Assembly: GCF_048060095.1 (NCBI RefSeq)
Contig: NZ_JBLUOA010000001.1
Span: 1,178,001 to 1,242,000, forward strand
From: JBLUOA01 sp048060095
GTDB lineage: Bacteria > Pseudomonadota > Alphaproteobacteria > Rhodobacterales > Rhodobacteraceae
Direction of reading: 5' to 3'
DNA: 64,000 nucleotides
In this document: in pieces, positions 15,662 through 24,811 of the stretch
How positions within the stretch are numbered: position 1 is the stretch's first letter
How the letters are laid out: the number at the start of each line of letters is the position of its first letter
Translations under genes and position numbers: made by a program
Notes under the pieces: generated by a model
What the model saw: only the letters and a program-made list of their open reading frames with translations
Databases searched by the model: none
Told to the model about the DNA's origin: nothing

Positions 15662-17500
15662 ATGCGCAAACCCAGCTTAGACACCAAGGCAGAAGAGATG
15701 GCGCAGCGCCGCAGCGGGTGGCGCACGATCCGGCGCGTTGCCCCGTATCTGTGGCCGAAGGATCAAACGTGGGTCAAACGCCGCGTCGTGCTGGCGTTGG
15801 TCATGCTGCTGGTTGCTAAAATCGTGGCTGTCGGCACGCCGTTTCTTTACAAGGCCGCGGTCGACAAACTGGCGGGCGAAGGGCTGCCCGCTGCCTGGAT
15901 GCTGGGTCTCGGCGCTGTTGGCCTGACCGTCGTTTACGGAATGGCGCGCGCGATGACGGTCGGCTTCCAGCAGCTCCGCGATGTGATTTTCGCGCGGGTT
16001 GGGCAGCGGGCGCTCCGAAAACTGGCGCTTGAGACGTTCACGCATATTCACCGCCTATCCATGCGCTACCACATCACGCGCAAGACCGGCGGACTGTCGC
16101 GGATCATCGAACGGGGCGTGAAGGGCGTCGATTTCCTGCTGCGGTTCCTGTTGTTCAGCGTTGGGCCGCTGGTTCTGGAACTGGCGATGATTTCGGCGAT
16201 CCTGTTTTTCGTATTCGACGTTTGGTATTTGGCCATCGTGGTTGTCACGATTGGCTTTTACATTTGGTTTACCTTTGCCGTGACCGAATGGCGGGTGAAA
16301 ATCCGACGAGAGATGAACGATCAGGACACTGACGCAAACCAGAAGGCCATCGACAGCCTGCTGAACTTTGAAACGGTCAAATACTTCGGCGCGGAAGAGC
16401 GGGAGGCGACCCGCTACGACGGCGCGATGGAGCGTTACGAAAGCGCGGCGCTGAAGACGTCTTATTCGCTCGGGTTTCTGAACTTCGGACAATCGGTGTT
16501 GATCACCGCGGGCCTGATCGGCGTTATGGTTCTGGCCGCGATTGGGGTGCAGTCGGGCGATCTGACTGTCGGGGACTTCGTGATGGTGAACGCTTACATG
16601 ATCCAGATCACCATGCCGCTGAACTTCCTTGGGACGGTCTATCGTGAAATCCGGCAATCGCTTGTCGATATGGGAGAGATGTTCGACCTTCTCGAACAAC
16701 CTGCAGAGGTTGAGGACAAGCCAGACGCGAAGCCGATCAAGGTAAATGGCGGAGAGGTCGTGTTCGACGATATCGTCTTTGGCTACGACCCCGAACGCCC
16801 GATCCTGAAAGGGGTGTCGCTGACCGTGCCGCCCGGCGGCACCTTGGCGATTGTTGGTCCGTCGGGATCGGGTAAATCCACGATTGGGCGTCTGCTGTTC
16901 CGGTTCTATGATGTGAACAACGGTGCGCTTCGGATCGACGGGCAGGATTTGCGCGACGTGACGCAAGACAGCTTACACGCCCAGATCGGAGTGGTGCCGC
17001 AGGACACGGTGCTGTTCAATGACTCCATCTACTACAACATCGCCTATGGTCGCCCTGATGCAAGCCGGGCAGAGGTTGAGGCCGCCGCCATCGCCGCCCG
17101 TATCGACGGGTTCATTCGCAGCCTGCCGGAAGGCTATGAGACACAAGTGGGTGAGCGTGGACTAAAGCTGTCAGGCGGCGAAAAACAGCGGGTCGGCATC
17201 GCGCGAACGCTGCTGAAGAATCCGCCGATCCTGCTGCTTGATGAAGCGACGAGTGCTCTTGACACCGAGACGGAACGCGACATTCAGGAAAGCCTGCGCG
17301 AGATGGGGCAGGGGCGGACGGTTATCACCATCGCCCACCGGCTGTCGACGATTGCGGACGCGGATCAGATCATCGTTCTGGAAGACGGCGTCATCACCGA
17401 AACCGGGCGTCATGACGATCTGGTCAATCGCGGCGGACGTTACGCGAAGATGTGGCATCGCCAACAGGCAGAGGCAGAGGATGACGCGGCGGTCGCCTGA
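15662..17500 (+). CDS. ATM1-type ABC exporter (fused permease and ATPase)
   Basis: Half-size ABC exporter of the ATM1/HMT1 group, thought to move glutathione-linked sulfur species or metals out of the cytoplasm. The N-terminal half holds about six membrane helices; the C-terminal half is an ATPase with Walker A GPSGSGKST (near residue 400), signature LSGGEKQR (near 503) and Walker B ILLLDEATSALD (near 525). The stretch QKAIDSLLNFETVKYFGAEERE is characteristic of ATM1 proteins. ATG 15662 (after AGAGGG) gives 612 residues; a GTG at 15614 would add 16 residues. Confidence 0.93.
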   Translation: MRKPSLDTKAEEMAQRRSGWRTIRRVAPYLWPKDQTWVKRRVVLALVMLLVAKIVAVGTPFLYKAAVDKLAGEGLPAAWMLGLGAVGLTVVYGMARAMTVGFQQLRDVIFARVGQRALRKLALETFTHIHRLSMRYHITRKTGGLSRIIERGVKGVDFLLRFLLFSVGPLVLELAMISAILFFVFDVWYLAIVVVTIGFYIWFTFAVTEWRVKIRREMNDQDTDANQKAIDSLLNFETVKYFGAEEREATRYDGAMERYESAALKTSYSLGFLNFGQSVLITAGLIGVMVLAAIGVQSGDLTVGDFVMVNAYMIQITMPLNFLGTVYREIRQSLVDMGEMFDLLEQPAEVEDKPDAKPIKVNGGEVVFDDIVFGYDPERPILKGVSLTVPPGGTLAIVGPSGSGKSTIGRLLFRFYDVNNGALRIDGQDLRDVTQDSLHAQIGVVPQDTVLFNDSIYYNIAYGRPDASRAEVEAAAIAARIDGFIRSLPEGYETQVGERGLKLSGGEKQRVGIARTLLKNPPILLLDEATSALDTETERDIQESLREMGQGRTVITIAHRLSTIADADQIIVLEDGVITETGRHDDLVNRGGRYAKMWHRQQAEAEDDAAVA

Positions 17501-17503
17501 CGT

Positions 17504-20500
17504 CTACTCCGCCGCTTTGATCCGTGCCGCTTCCTTGACCGCGGGATCGTCGCCTTGATCCTCGGGGTCTTGGTCTTTCGGGTCAGGCTGCGTGGCACGG
17601 ACGACCGGGCGCTGTTCAACCGCATCGACATCCCACAAAAGCTCTGGCGTGTTGATCCGCGACGCGGCTTTCCGAAGCGCCCAATCGCGGGCCGCTTGGC
17701 TGCTGCGACCCATCGATAGTTTCGCCAGCAGTTGCCCGATCCACTGCGCGTAGGTCGTGACCCAGACGCGCAAGGCCAGCATGGATGGCGTGAAGATCAG
17801 AGTCAGCACCGTCGCGATCCCAAGGCCAAAGACAACGGCGGTCGCAAGCTGCTTCCACCATAGCGCGGTCGGGCTGTCGATGGAGTAACCCCCGTTGATA
17901 AAGTCGAGCGACAGTCCGAACATCATCGGCGCAAGGCCCGCCATCGTTGTGATCGTCGTCAACAGAACTGGCCGGATACGCGCCTGCGCGGTGCGGGTTA
18001 TCGCCTCAATCCGCGGCATGTAGCGGCTGTATTCCTGATAGGTGTCGATCAGCACGATATTGTTGTTCACGACGATCCCGGCGAGGGCGACGATCCCCGT
18101 GCCGGTCATGATGATCGAAAACGGTTGGTTCCAGACGAGCATCCCGATCAGCACCCCGGTGGTAGAAAGAACCACTGCAAGCAGCACCAGAACGGAGTTG
18201 TAGAAGCTGTTGAACTGCGCCAGCAGGATGATGAACATCAGACCAAGTGCACCCGCAAAAGCCTGCATGAGGAAGGCACCGGATTCGGCCTGATCTTCCT
18301 GATCCCCGGTCCATTCCCAACTGATGCCAGCGGGCAGGGGTTCTTCGGTTTCCAGCCATTTGGTCAGTTGGGCGATCCGTTCATTTCCGTTCATCGGAAC
18401 CAGATTTACTGTCGCCTTGCCTTTATCAATCTGACCTTGAACGACGTCGAGCTCGATTGATTGTGCGACGTTAGGAACATTGTAGCGATAGACAATCGGG
18501 TCCAAGAAAAGCGAGAGCAAGAAGTTGCGTTCTTGGGTCAACGTGACATTGAAGGGATCGCCGTTTGCCACATCTTCGTCGGACACCGCATAACCGAAAC
18601 CGACGTCCAGCTTGCCATCCTCGACCGGTTCACCATCGTCATCCAGCGGTATCATTTGAAGAATTTCGATCCCTGGAAGGACGTTCGCCTTTATGTCAAA
18701 ATAGCGTTCCTGATCGTCGCGGTCGATCTGCGCCAGTTCACGCACGGGCTTGCGGGAGATGAAGTTCGATAGCGGCACAAGACCGTCCGCTGTCCGCAGC
18801 TTCAGCGTGTCGAGCGTCGCGAGAACGCGGTCATCTTCGGGCAGGCGCACGCGGATTTCGATTTCTTCATCCGAACTGTCGACACGCATGGTGTCGAGCA
18901 GAAGCCCCCGCGTCACAAGCTGGACCATGCCGCCAACCGTCGCAACATCCGCGCCGTAGCGTCCGGCTTTTTCAACATCCACGTCGATCTGCCAGTCGAT
19001 GCCGGGCAGGGGCAGCGTGTCTTCGATATCCTCAAGGCCAGCCGTGCTGTTAAATTGGTTGCGCACCGTCGCCGTCGCTTCTTGCAACGCATCCCAATCG
19101 TCGCCCTTCACGCGCAGATGCACAGGCTTGCCAGAGGCCGGGCCACGGCTGAGGTTCAGGATTTCGGTCTGAATTCCTGGCAACTCAGCCAGCCGCCGCT
19201 CAAGGTTTTCGAGCACGACGTCGCCGTCAAGTTCGGGCTGGTCAGAGCGTTCTTCCCAACGCACAAGTTCAATCTGCACCCGCCCAATCGTGTCGCGCGG
19301 TGATCCTGCGCCACCGTCATTGGCGTTCAGCCCACCTTCACCCGCAAAGGCAAATGCGCTGTCGACGCCTTCGGTTGACAGCACGACGTCTTCGACAGCC
19401 TTCACGGCGGCGTCCATTTCCTCAAGCGACAGGTTGCCGCGTTGGCGGACAAAGACGATTGCCTGCTCCGGTTCACTATCGACGAAGAAATCGACCCCTT
19501 GGTTGTTGGCGGAATACACGTTGAATGTTGTGACGACGAATAAAACGACAGCCCCGATTGAGACAACCGGCATGATTGGATTGCCCGCGATGAAGTGGAT
19601 AAATTTTCCAAAGGGCGAGCGGCGGTAGCCCGCCTTGATCCGGTTCGAACGCCTCTCAACCTTCGCGGCACCCAGCGTGATTGATGACAGCGCGGCACCG
19701 GCCAGCAAGATGATCGCGCCCGGCAGCAGGCTGACCCCGGGGGGCAGGGGGGAGGTTCCGCCAAACAGATAACCAGTGTTCAGCAACTGCATGATGCCGA
19801 TGAAGATCAGGAACAGTGACGGCGGCACCATCGCGGCGCGCACCAGCCACGGCAGCCCTTTCAGGCTGTCCGAGGTGTTGCCAAACAGGCGGGAGACTCG
19901 GCCAAACACACCGCCCATGACGGGCAGATAGATTAACGCGACGACCAGCGACGCCGACAAAACAAAGATCAGCGTAACGGGCAACATGCCCATGAACTGG
20001 CCGGGAACACCGGGCCAGAACAGCATCGGAAGGAAAGCACACAACGTCGTCGCGGTCGAAGACACAATCGGCCAGAACATCCGCTTCGCCGCCTCAACAT
20101 AGGCGTGCATGGGGCCGGAGCCTTCGCTGATCCGCCTGTCCGCGTATTCGACGACAACAATTGCGCCGTCAACAAGCATCCCGACCGCAAGGATCAGCCC
20201 GAACATAACGATGTTCGACACGGTGATGCCCATAAGCGCGAGCAGCACGAAACACAGCAGGAACGACGTCGGAATCGCGAAACCGACCAGCAAGGCCGAG
20301 CGTACGCCAAGCGCGCCGAGAACCACGATCATCACCAGCGCGATGGCAGTCAGGACCGACCCTTCAAGCTGGCTGACCATGCTGCCAACGGTCACGGATT
20401 GGTCGTTCGACGTGCCAACGGCAATCGCCTCGCGCAAATCCGACGGCCACGTGGCCTGTTCGGCCTCAACCTCTTCCCGGACCAGCGCCGTGGTGTCGAT

Positions 20501-21373
20501 GATGTTGAAACCCTTGCGCTTCACGATCTGAAGCGCGACGGTGTTTTCCCCGTTAAAGCGCGCGGTTCCCGATCGGTCTTCAAAGGTCAGCCGAATATCG
20601 GCCAGATCGCCAAGCGTTACGACACGGTCGCCATTCGTCTTGACGGGCAAGTTGAACACGTCCTGTGGCTCATCGAACGACGACGGAATTTTGACCGAGA
20701 ACGCACCTGTCGGTGTTTCAATTTCACCCGCCGCGATAAGCTGGTTGTTGTTGCGCACAACGCCGATCAATTCCGCCGCTGTGACGTTGTAGGCTTCCAG
20801 CCTCAGCGGGTCGATCACGACTTCAAGCATTTCGTCCCGGTGGCCGGCAAGGGTCGCCTCAAGCACCGGTTCCAGCCCCTCCAGACGGTCTTGCAAATCC
20901 TTGGCGACGCGCAAAAGCGTGCGTTCGGGCACGGCGCCGGTCAGGTTCACGATGACAATTGGAAATTCGGAGAAGTTGATTTCGTTGATCGAGTAGGTTT
21001 CCGCGCCATCAGGAAATTCCGCTTCGACCGTTCCCATCTTGTCGCGCACATCCGCGATGATCTGGCCCTTGTCCCAGCCGAACTCAAACTCAAGCGCAAT
21101 GCCCGCGTAGTTTTCGGCTGCGGTGCCGGACATGGATTTCAGGCCGTCGAGGTCTGAAAGCTCTGTCTCCATCGGTTTCAGCAGCAGTTTTTCTGAATCC
21201 TCCGCCGAAATGCCTGGGAAGGGGACGGAAATGAACAGCGCCGGGATCTCGATATCAGGCTCGCCCTCTTTCGGGAGCACGGAATACGCCAGCGCACCTG
21301 CCGTCAAAGACAGCAGGATAAAGGCGATCACCATGCGCGCCCGTGAGGCGGCCCAATCGACGAGACCTGTCAT
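17504..21373 (-). CDS. RND-type efflux permease (HAE1/AcrB superfamily), extended
   Basis: Proton-driven inner-membrane pump of a tripartite exporter. The TM4-type motif VGMLVDGAIVVVEY holds the proton-relay acidic residue region, and the repeat-symmetrical second half includes ALAGIVVNNNIVLID. At 1289 residues it is about 250 longer than AcrB. The extra sequence is an added hydrophobic block after TM6 (two segments, near LPWLVRAAMVPPSLFLIFIG and LLPGAIILLAGAALSS) and a roughly 110-residue Pro/Asp-rich cytoplasmic tail. The adaptor gene lies just upstream and overlaps by 4 bp. No outer-membrane channel gene is nearby. The substrate is unknown. Confidence 0.94.
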   Translation of the reverse strand: MTGLVDWAASRARMVIAFILLSLTAGALAYSVLPKEGEPDIEIPALFISVPFPGISAEDSEKLLLKPMETELSDLDGLKSMSGTAAENYAGIALEFEFGWDKGQIIADVRDKMGTVEAEFPDGAETYSINEINFSEFPIVIVNLTGAVPERTLLRVAKDLQDRLEGLEPVLEATLAGHRDEMLEVVIDPLRLEAYNVTAAELIGVVRNNNQLIAAGEIETPTGAFSVKIPSSFDEPQDVFNLPVKTNGDRVVTLGDLADIRLTFEDRSGTARFNGENTVALQIVKRKGFNIIDTTALVREEVEAEQATWPSDLREAIAVGTSNDQSVTVGSMVSQLEGSVLTAIALVMIVVLGALGVRSALLVGFAIPTSFLLCFVLLALMGITVSNIVMFGLILAVGMLVDGAIVVVEYADRRISEGSGPMHAYVEAAKRMFWPIVSSTATTLCAFLPMLFWPGVPGQFMGMLPVTLIFVLSASLVVALIYLPVMGGVFGRVSRLFGNTSDSLKGLPWLVRAAMVPPSLFLIFIGIMQLLNTGYLFGGTSPLPPGVSLLPGAIILLAGAALSSITLGAAKVERRSNRIKAGYRRSPFGKFIHFIAGNPIMPVVSIGAVVLFVVTTFNVYSANNQGVDFFVDSEPEQAIVFVRQRGNLSLEEMDAAVKAVEDVVLSTEGVDSAFAFAGEGGLNANDGGAGSPRDTIGRVQIELVRWEERSDQPELDGDVVLENLERRLAELPGIQTEILNLSRGPASGKPVHLRVKGDDWDALQEATATVRNQFNSTAGLEDIEDTLPLPGIDWQIDVDVEKAGRYGADVATVGGMVQLVTRGLLLDTMRVDSSDEEIEIRVRLPEDDRVLATLDTLKLRTADGLVPLSNFISRKPVRELAQIDRDDQERYFDIKANVLPGIEILQMIPLDDDGEPVEDGKLDVGFGYAVSDEDVANGDPFNVTLTQERNFLLSLFLDPIVYRYNVPNVAQSIELDVVQGQIDKGKATVNLVPMNGNERIAQLTKWLETEEPLPAGISWEWTGDQEDQAESGAFLMQAFAGALGLMFIILLAQFNSFYNSVLVLLAVVLSTTGVLIGMLVWNQPFSIIMTGTGIVALAGIVVNNNIVLIDTYQEYSRYMPRIEAITRTAQARIRPVLLTTITTMAGLAPMMFGLSLDFINGGYSIDSPTALWWKQLATAVVFGLGIATVLTLIFTPSMLALRVWVTTYAQWIGQLLAKLSMGRSSQAARDWALRKAASRINTPELLWDVDAVEQRPVVRATQPDPKDQDPEDQGDDPAVKEAARIKAAE

Positions 21374-22467
21374 TTGGTCGCCTCGTTTTTGTAGGTGACG
21401 TCCATCTTAACCCCATCGGTCACGAATTCCTGACCGGCGATAATTACCGCAACTTCGGTCGGCAGTCCGGCAAGCCAGACGCCTTCGGTCGTGTCGCGCA
21501 GCAGGGTGACGGGGGCGAATTCGGCCTTGTCTTCCTCACCCACCAGCCGAACGCCCAAGCGCCCGTTATCGTCCAGCGTCATCGACGATTGTGGAAGTAG
21601 GTGGGCGGAGTTACCTTCGGCGGCCACGACGATTTCAACGGTTTGACCGTCACGGATGGCCTCGGCCTCGTTATCCACTTCGATTTCAAGGCGGAATGTG
21701 CGGGTCAGCGGATCGGCGGAGCGGGACAGGAACGTCACTTGACCGACGACATTCTGCCCCGTCGCGAGCCGCGCCTGGGCCATCGCGCCGAGGGTGATGC
21801 GCCCGACTTCGGTTTCCGGCACGAACCCGACCAGCTTGATCGGATTAAGCTGAATGACGGTCGCGCAAGGCGATCCCGGCTGCATCAGCGATCCCAGCTC
21901 TGCCGTGTCGGATTCGAGTAGACCGGCGAAAGGCGCCCTGATTTCCAGTCGCTCAATCTCTTTCTCAGCCGCTTCTACCGCGGCTTGGGCGGTTTGCAGC
22001 GCAGCGCGGGCGGACACGACGCGGGTTTCCGATGCGAATCCGTCGTCTGACAGGCGTTCGGCGGCGCGGGCATTGATTTCAGCCTCGGCCAAACGGGCCT
22101 TCGCTTCGGCCAAGGCGGCGGGCCGTGTTCCGGGATCAAGTTTGCAAAGTAACTCGCCCGCCTCAATCTCCGCCCCTTTGCGGAGCGGTTCTGATACGAC
22201 CAAGCCAGACGTTTCGGACTTAACCTCAACCTGCCGCGCGGCTTCAGTCTGGCCGCGCAGGATCACGGCGCTATCGACCGATTGGGCAAGCGACCGCTGC
22301 GCCACGACCGACACCAGCGGCTCCTCCGGCGCTTCCTCGGGCGCTGTTTCTTCGGTGGCGACATCTTCATCCCCCGACGCAAACCCAAGCAGAGTGTCGC
22401 GCTCAAGCACGAGGAAATACAAAAAACCGGCGACCAGCACAGCGGTCAGGATTGATAATAATCGCAT
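21370..22467 (-). CDS. RND efflux periplasmic adaptor (membrane fusion protein)
   Basis: The 365-residue protein is anchored by one N-terminal helix (LLSILTAVLVAGFLYFLVL). An acidic Glu/Pro-rich linker follows, then the lipoyl/barrel-sandwich halves (VEVKSETSGLV and RAPFAGLLE), a coiled-coil hairpin between them (ALAEAKARLAEAEINARAAERL), and a beta-barrel. This is the usual HlyD/AcrA-like order. It links the permease encoded immediately downstream (stop/start overlap ATGA) to an outer-membrane channel encoded elsewhere. No regulator gene adjoins it. Confidence 0.94.
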   Translation of the reverse strand: MRLLSILTAVLVAGFLYFLVLERDTLLGFASGDEDVATEETAPEEAPEEPLVSVVAQRSLAQSVDSAVILRGQTEAARQVEVKSETSGLVVSEPLRKGAEIEAGELLCKLDPGTRPAALAEAKARLAEAEINARAAERLSDDGFASETRVVSARAALQTAQAAVEAAEKEIERLEIRAPFAGLLESDTAELGSLMQPGSPCATVIQLNPIKLVGFVPETEVGRITLGAMAQARLATGQNVVGQVTFLSRSADPLTRTFRLEIEVDNEAEAIRDGQTVEIVVAAEGNSAHLLPQSSMTLDDNGRLGVRLVGEEDKAEFAPVTLLRDTTEGVWLAGLPTEVAVIIAGQEFVTDGVKMDVTYKNEATK

Positions 22468-22689
22468 TAAACCTCTCGGCGCCTATGCGCGCTCGACTCA
22501 GTCTGGAAAAAACGGGGCCATTAAACCCGGGCGTCCAATACAATAGATACGCTGAACTATCCAGTTTAGATTTATCAGAAGATAAGCGCTCCACCCATAA
22601 TCAATCAAGAGCTTGCGACCCTTTGCAAACTGCATCATCTCGGAGTAAGAGGGCGGTAATTGGTTATTCCGCCCGTTTCGGAGGCATTT

Positions 22690-23343
22690 GTGAGCGACAC
22701 TGAAAGTTTTATCGAAGAGGTCAGCGAAGAAGTTCGTCGCGACCGTTTGTTCCGTCTCATGCGCCGTTACGGCTGGATCGCAATTCTGCTTGTGGTGCTT
22801 CTGGTCGGGGGTGCTGCGTATAATGAATGGCGGAAGGCGCGTGATATTGCAGCCGCGCAGGCGGTTGGTGACAGCCTGATTACAGCGCTGTCTGCGGACG
22901 AAAGCGAAGCCCGCGCCGAAGCGCTCTCTGAACTGGAGGTCGAAGGCGACGCATCCGCCGTTCTGGGATTGGTGCAAGCGGCGGAGGCCCAGAACGCAGA
23001 CGACCCGGCAGCCGCTGTAGCTGCGCTTGACCAAATCGTCACCGACTCGGGTCTGCCGCAGGTTTATCGCGATCTCGCGGTCCTGAAACGCGTGATCGTT
23101 CAGGCAGATAGCGCGTCGGTCGAAGATCGCCGCGCAGCGCTTGAAGGTATCGCCGCGCCGGGTGCGCCTTTCCGCCTGTTGGCCGAAGAACAGCTCGCCC
23201 TATTGGACCTTGAAGGCGGCGATGCAGAGGCGGCGATCACCCGCCTTCAATCGATCCTTGTCGATACAGAGGTGACAGCAGGCTTGCGAAACCGTGTTTC
23301 TCAGTTGATTGTGGCGCTTGGGGGCGAGCCCGAAGCGGGTTGA
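22690..23343 (+). CDS. YfgM-like TPR protein (ancillary SecYEG subunit family)
   Basis: The protein has 217 residues with one N-terminal membrane helix (YGWIAILLVVLLVGGAAYNEW) and a periplasmic TPR-like, Ala/Glu-rich helical domain. That matches YfgM-family proteins, which associate with the Sec translocon and periplasmic chaperones. GTG 22690 is chosen because GGAGG sits 5 nt upstream. It is followed 73 bp later by bamB and then der, the same order as the yfgM-bamB-der block of E. coli, which strengthens the call. Confidence 0.85.
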   Translation: MSDTESFIEEVSEEVRRDRLFRLMRRYGWIAILLVVLLVGGAAYNEWRKARDIAAAQAVGDSLITALSADESEARAEALSELEVEGDASAVLGLVQAAEAQNADDPAAAVAALDQIVTDSGLPQVYRDLAVLKRVIVQADSASVEDRRAALEGIAAPGAPFRLLAEEQLALLDLEGGDAEAAITRLQSILVDTEVTAGLRNRVSQLIVALGGEPEAG

Positions 23344-23416
23344 TCGCCGGGTGAATTGTTTAAGACGGGTGCCAGCAGTATCGGCACCGTGACATAAGAA
23401 CGAGGGGACGAACGCA

Positions 23417-24763
23417 GTGAAGCTGATCCAATCCGTAGGGTTTCTGGCAGCGATCGCCGTTCTGGCATCGTGCGGCGAAAGAGAAGTGATCTTGCCGGGC
23501 GAACGGCTCGACCTTCGGAATCCGGCCGTTATTTCGGGCGCTGATCCGCTGGACGCCAACGCCGAGGCGGCGGAAGAGGGCGAGGTAAACCGCGCTGTTG
23601 CGATCAATCTGCCCGGTCAGGTGAACCACGGCGCGTGGACACATCGCTATGGCAACCCGACGCACCGGATCACTCACCCCGCGCTTGGCGCGAATTTGAC
23701 CCCGGTTTGGTCTGCGGACATCGGCGCTGGTGACGGGCGCAAGCACCGCATCACCGCTGATCCGGTCATTTCGGACAACCGTGTCTTCGCGATGGATGCG
23801 CGATCGCAGGTTTCTGCCTTCTCGACCCAAGGCGCGCGACTGTGGACCGCTGATCTGACCCCCGGCTTTGACCGGAACGAAGACGCGACCGGCGGTGGCT
23901 TGGCTGTGTCCGGCAACACCCTTTATGCGACGACCGGTTTCGGCACGCTGAGCGCGATTGACGTTGCGACGGGGGGCATTCGCTGGACCCAGCGGGTTGA
24001 TGCCCCGACAACGGGCGCGCCGACCGTCGTTGGCGATCTGGTCTACGTGGTGTCCCGCGATGGCCGCGCATGGGCCGTCGATATCGAAGAGGGTCGCGTG
24101 CAGTGGGAACTGCCGGGCGTCCCAAGCGAATCCGTCATGGTTGGTGGGGCTGGCCCCGCCGTCACAGATAAGATCGCGATTTTCCCGTTCGGCTCTGGCG
24201 ATATGGTGGCGAGCTTCCCGCGCGGCGGTGTGCGCCTTTGGGCGGCGAGCCTTGCCGGACAGCGCCGTGGCCGCGCCTATGCTGCGGTGACTGACGTAAC
24301 GGGCGATCCGGTCGTGGATGGGGATGTCGTCTATGCTGGCAGCTCCTCCGGTCGTCTTGCGGCCCTGAATACCCGCAGCGGGGATCGTATCTGGACCGCG
24401 ACCGAAGGCGCGCTTAGCCCCGTATGGCCCGCTGGTGGGTCTGTTTTCCTTGTCTCCGATCAGGCAGAGCTGTTGCGGCTTGACGCAGAAACCGGAGAAC
24501 GGATCTGGGGTGTTGATCTGCCCTATTTCGAAAAGGAACGTCTGCGCCGCCGCAAAGGGGTCTTTGCACATTACGGTCCGATCCTTGCCGGTGGGCGTCT
24601 GATCGTTGCATCGAGTGACGGTCAAATCCGCTCTTACAGCCCGACGGATGGCAGCCTGCTGTCGTCGGTCGCGATTTCGGGGGGGGCAACCACCAACCCG
24701 GCGGTTGTGAACGGAACGCTTTATATCGTTTCGTCCAATGGAAAACTCCACGCTTTCCGCTGA
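23417..24763 (+). CDS. bamB: Outer-membrane assembly lipoprotein BamB (PQQ-like beta-propeller)
   Basis: The 448-residue lipoprotein has signal sequence MKLIQSVGFLAAIAVLASC with lipobox LASC (acylated Cys19). Repeated beta-propeller blades carry the PQQ-like motif, for example GTLSAIDVATGGIRW, GRAWAVDIEEGRVQW and GRLAALNTRSGDRIW. BamB docks onto BamA and helps insert beta-barrel proteins into the outer membrane. It lies between the yfgM-like gene and der, the conserved context for bamB. The length is a little above that of E. coli BamB. Confidence 0.93.
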   Translation: MKLIQSVGFLAAIAVLASCGEREVILPGERLDLRNPAVISGADPLDANAEAAEEGEVNRAVAINLPGQVNHGAWTHRYGNPTHRITHPALGANLTPVWSADIGAGDGRKHRITADPVISDNRVFAMDARSQVSAFSTQGARLWTADLTPGFDRNEDATGGGLAVSGNTLYATTGFGTLSAIDVATGGIRWTQRVDAPTTGAPTVVGDLVYVVSRDGRAWAVDIEEGRVQWELPGVPSESVMVGGAGPAVTDKIAIFPFGSGDMVASFPRGGVRLWAASLAGQRRGRAYAAVTDVTGDPVVDGDVVYAGSSSGRLAALNTRSGDRIWTATEGALSPVWPAGGSVFLVSDQAELLRLDAETGERIWGVDLPYFEKERLRRRKGVFAHYGPILAGGRLIVASSDGQIRSYSPTDGSLLSSVAISGGATTNPAVVNGTLYIVSSNGKLHAFR

Positions 24764-24811
24764 TCCAAATTTGCTGTATCGGGGCGGCTTGATCCGTTTT
24801 GGAGCCGTGAC

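Noticed and set aside
20105..21157. A 350-codon plus-strand frame inside the RND permease
   Set aside because: Shadow frame; the permease motifs on the other strand are unambiguous.
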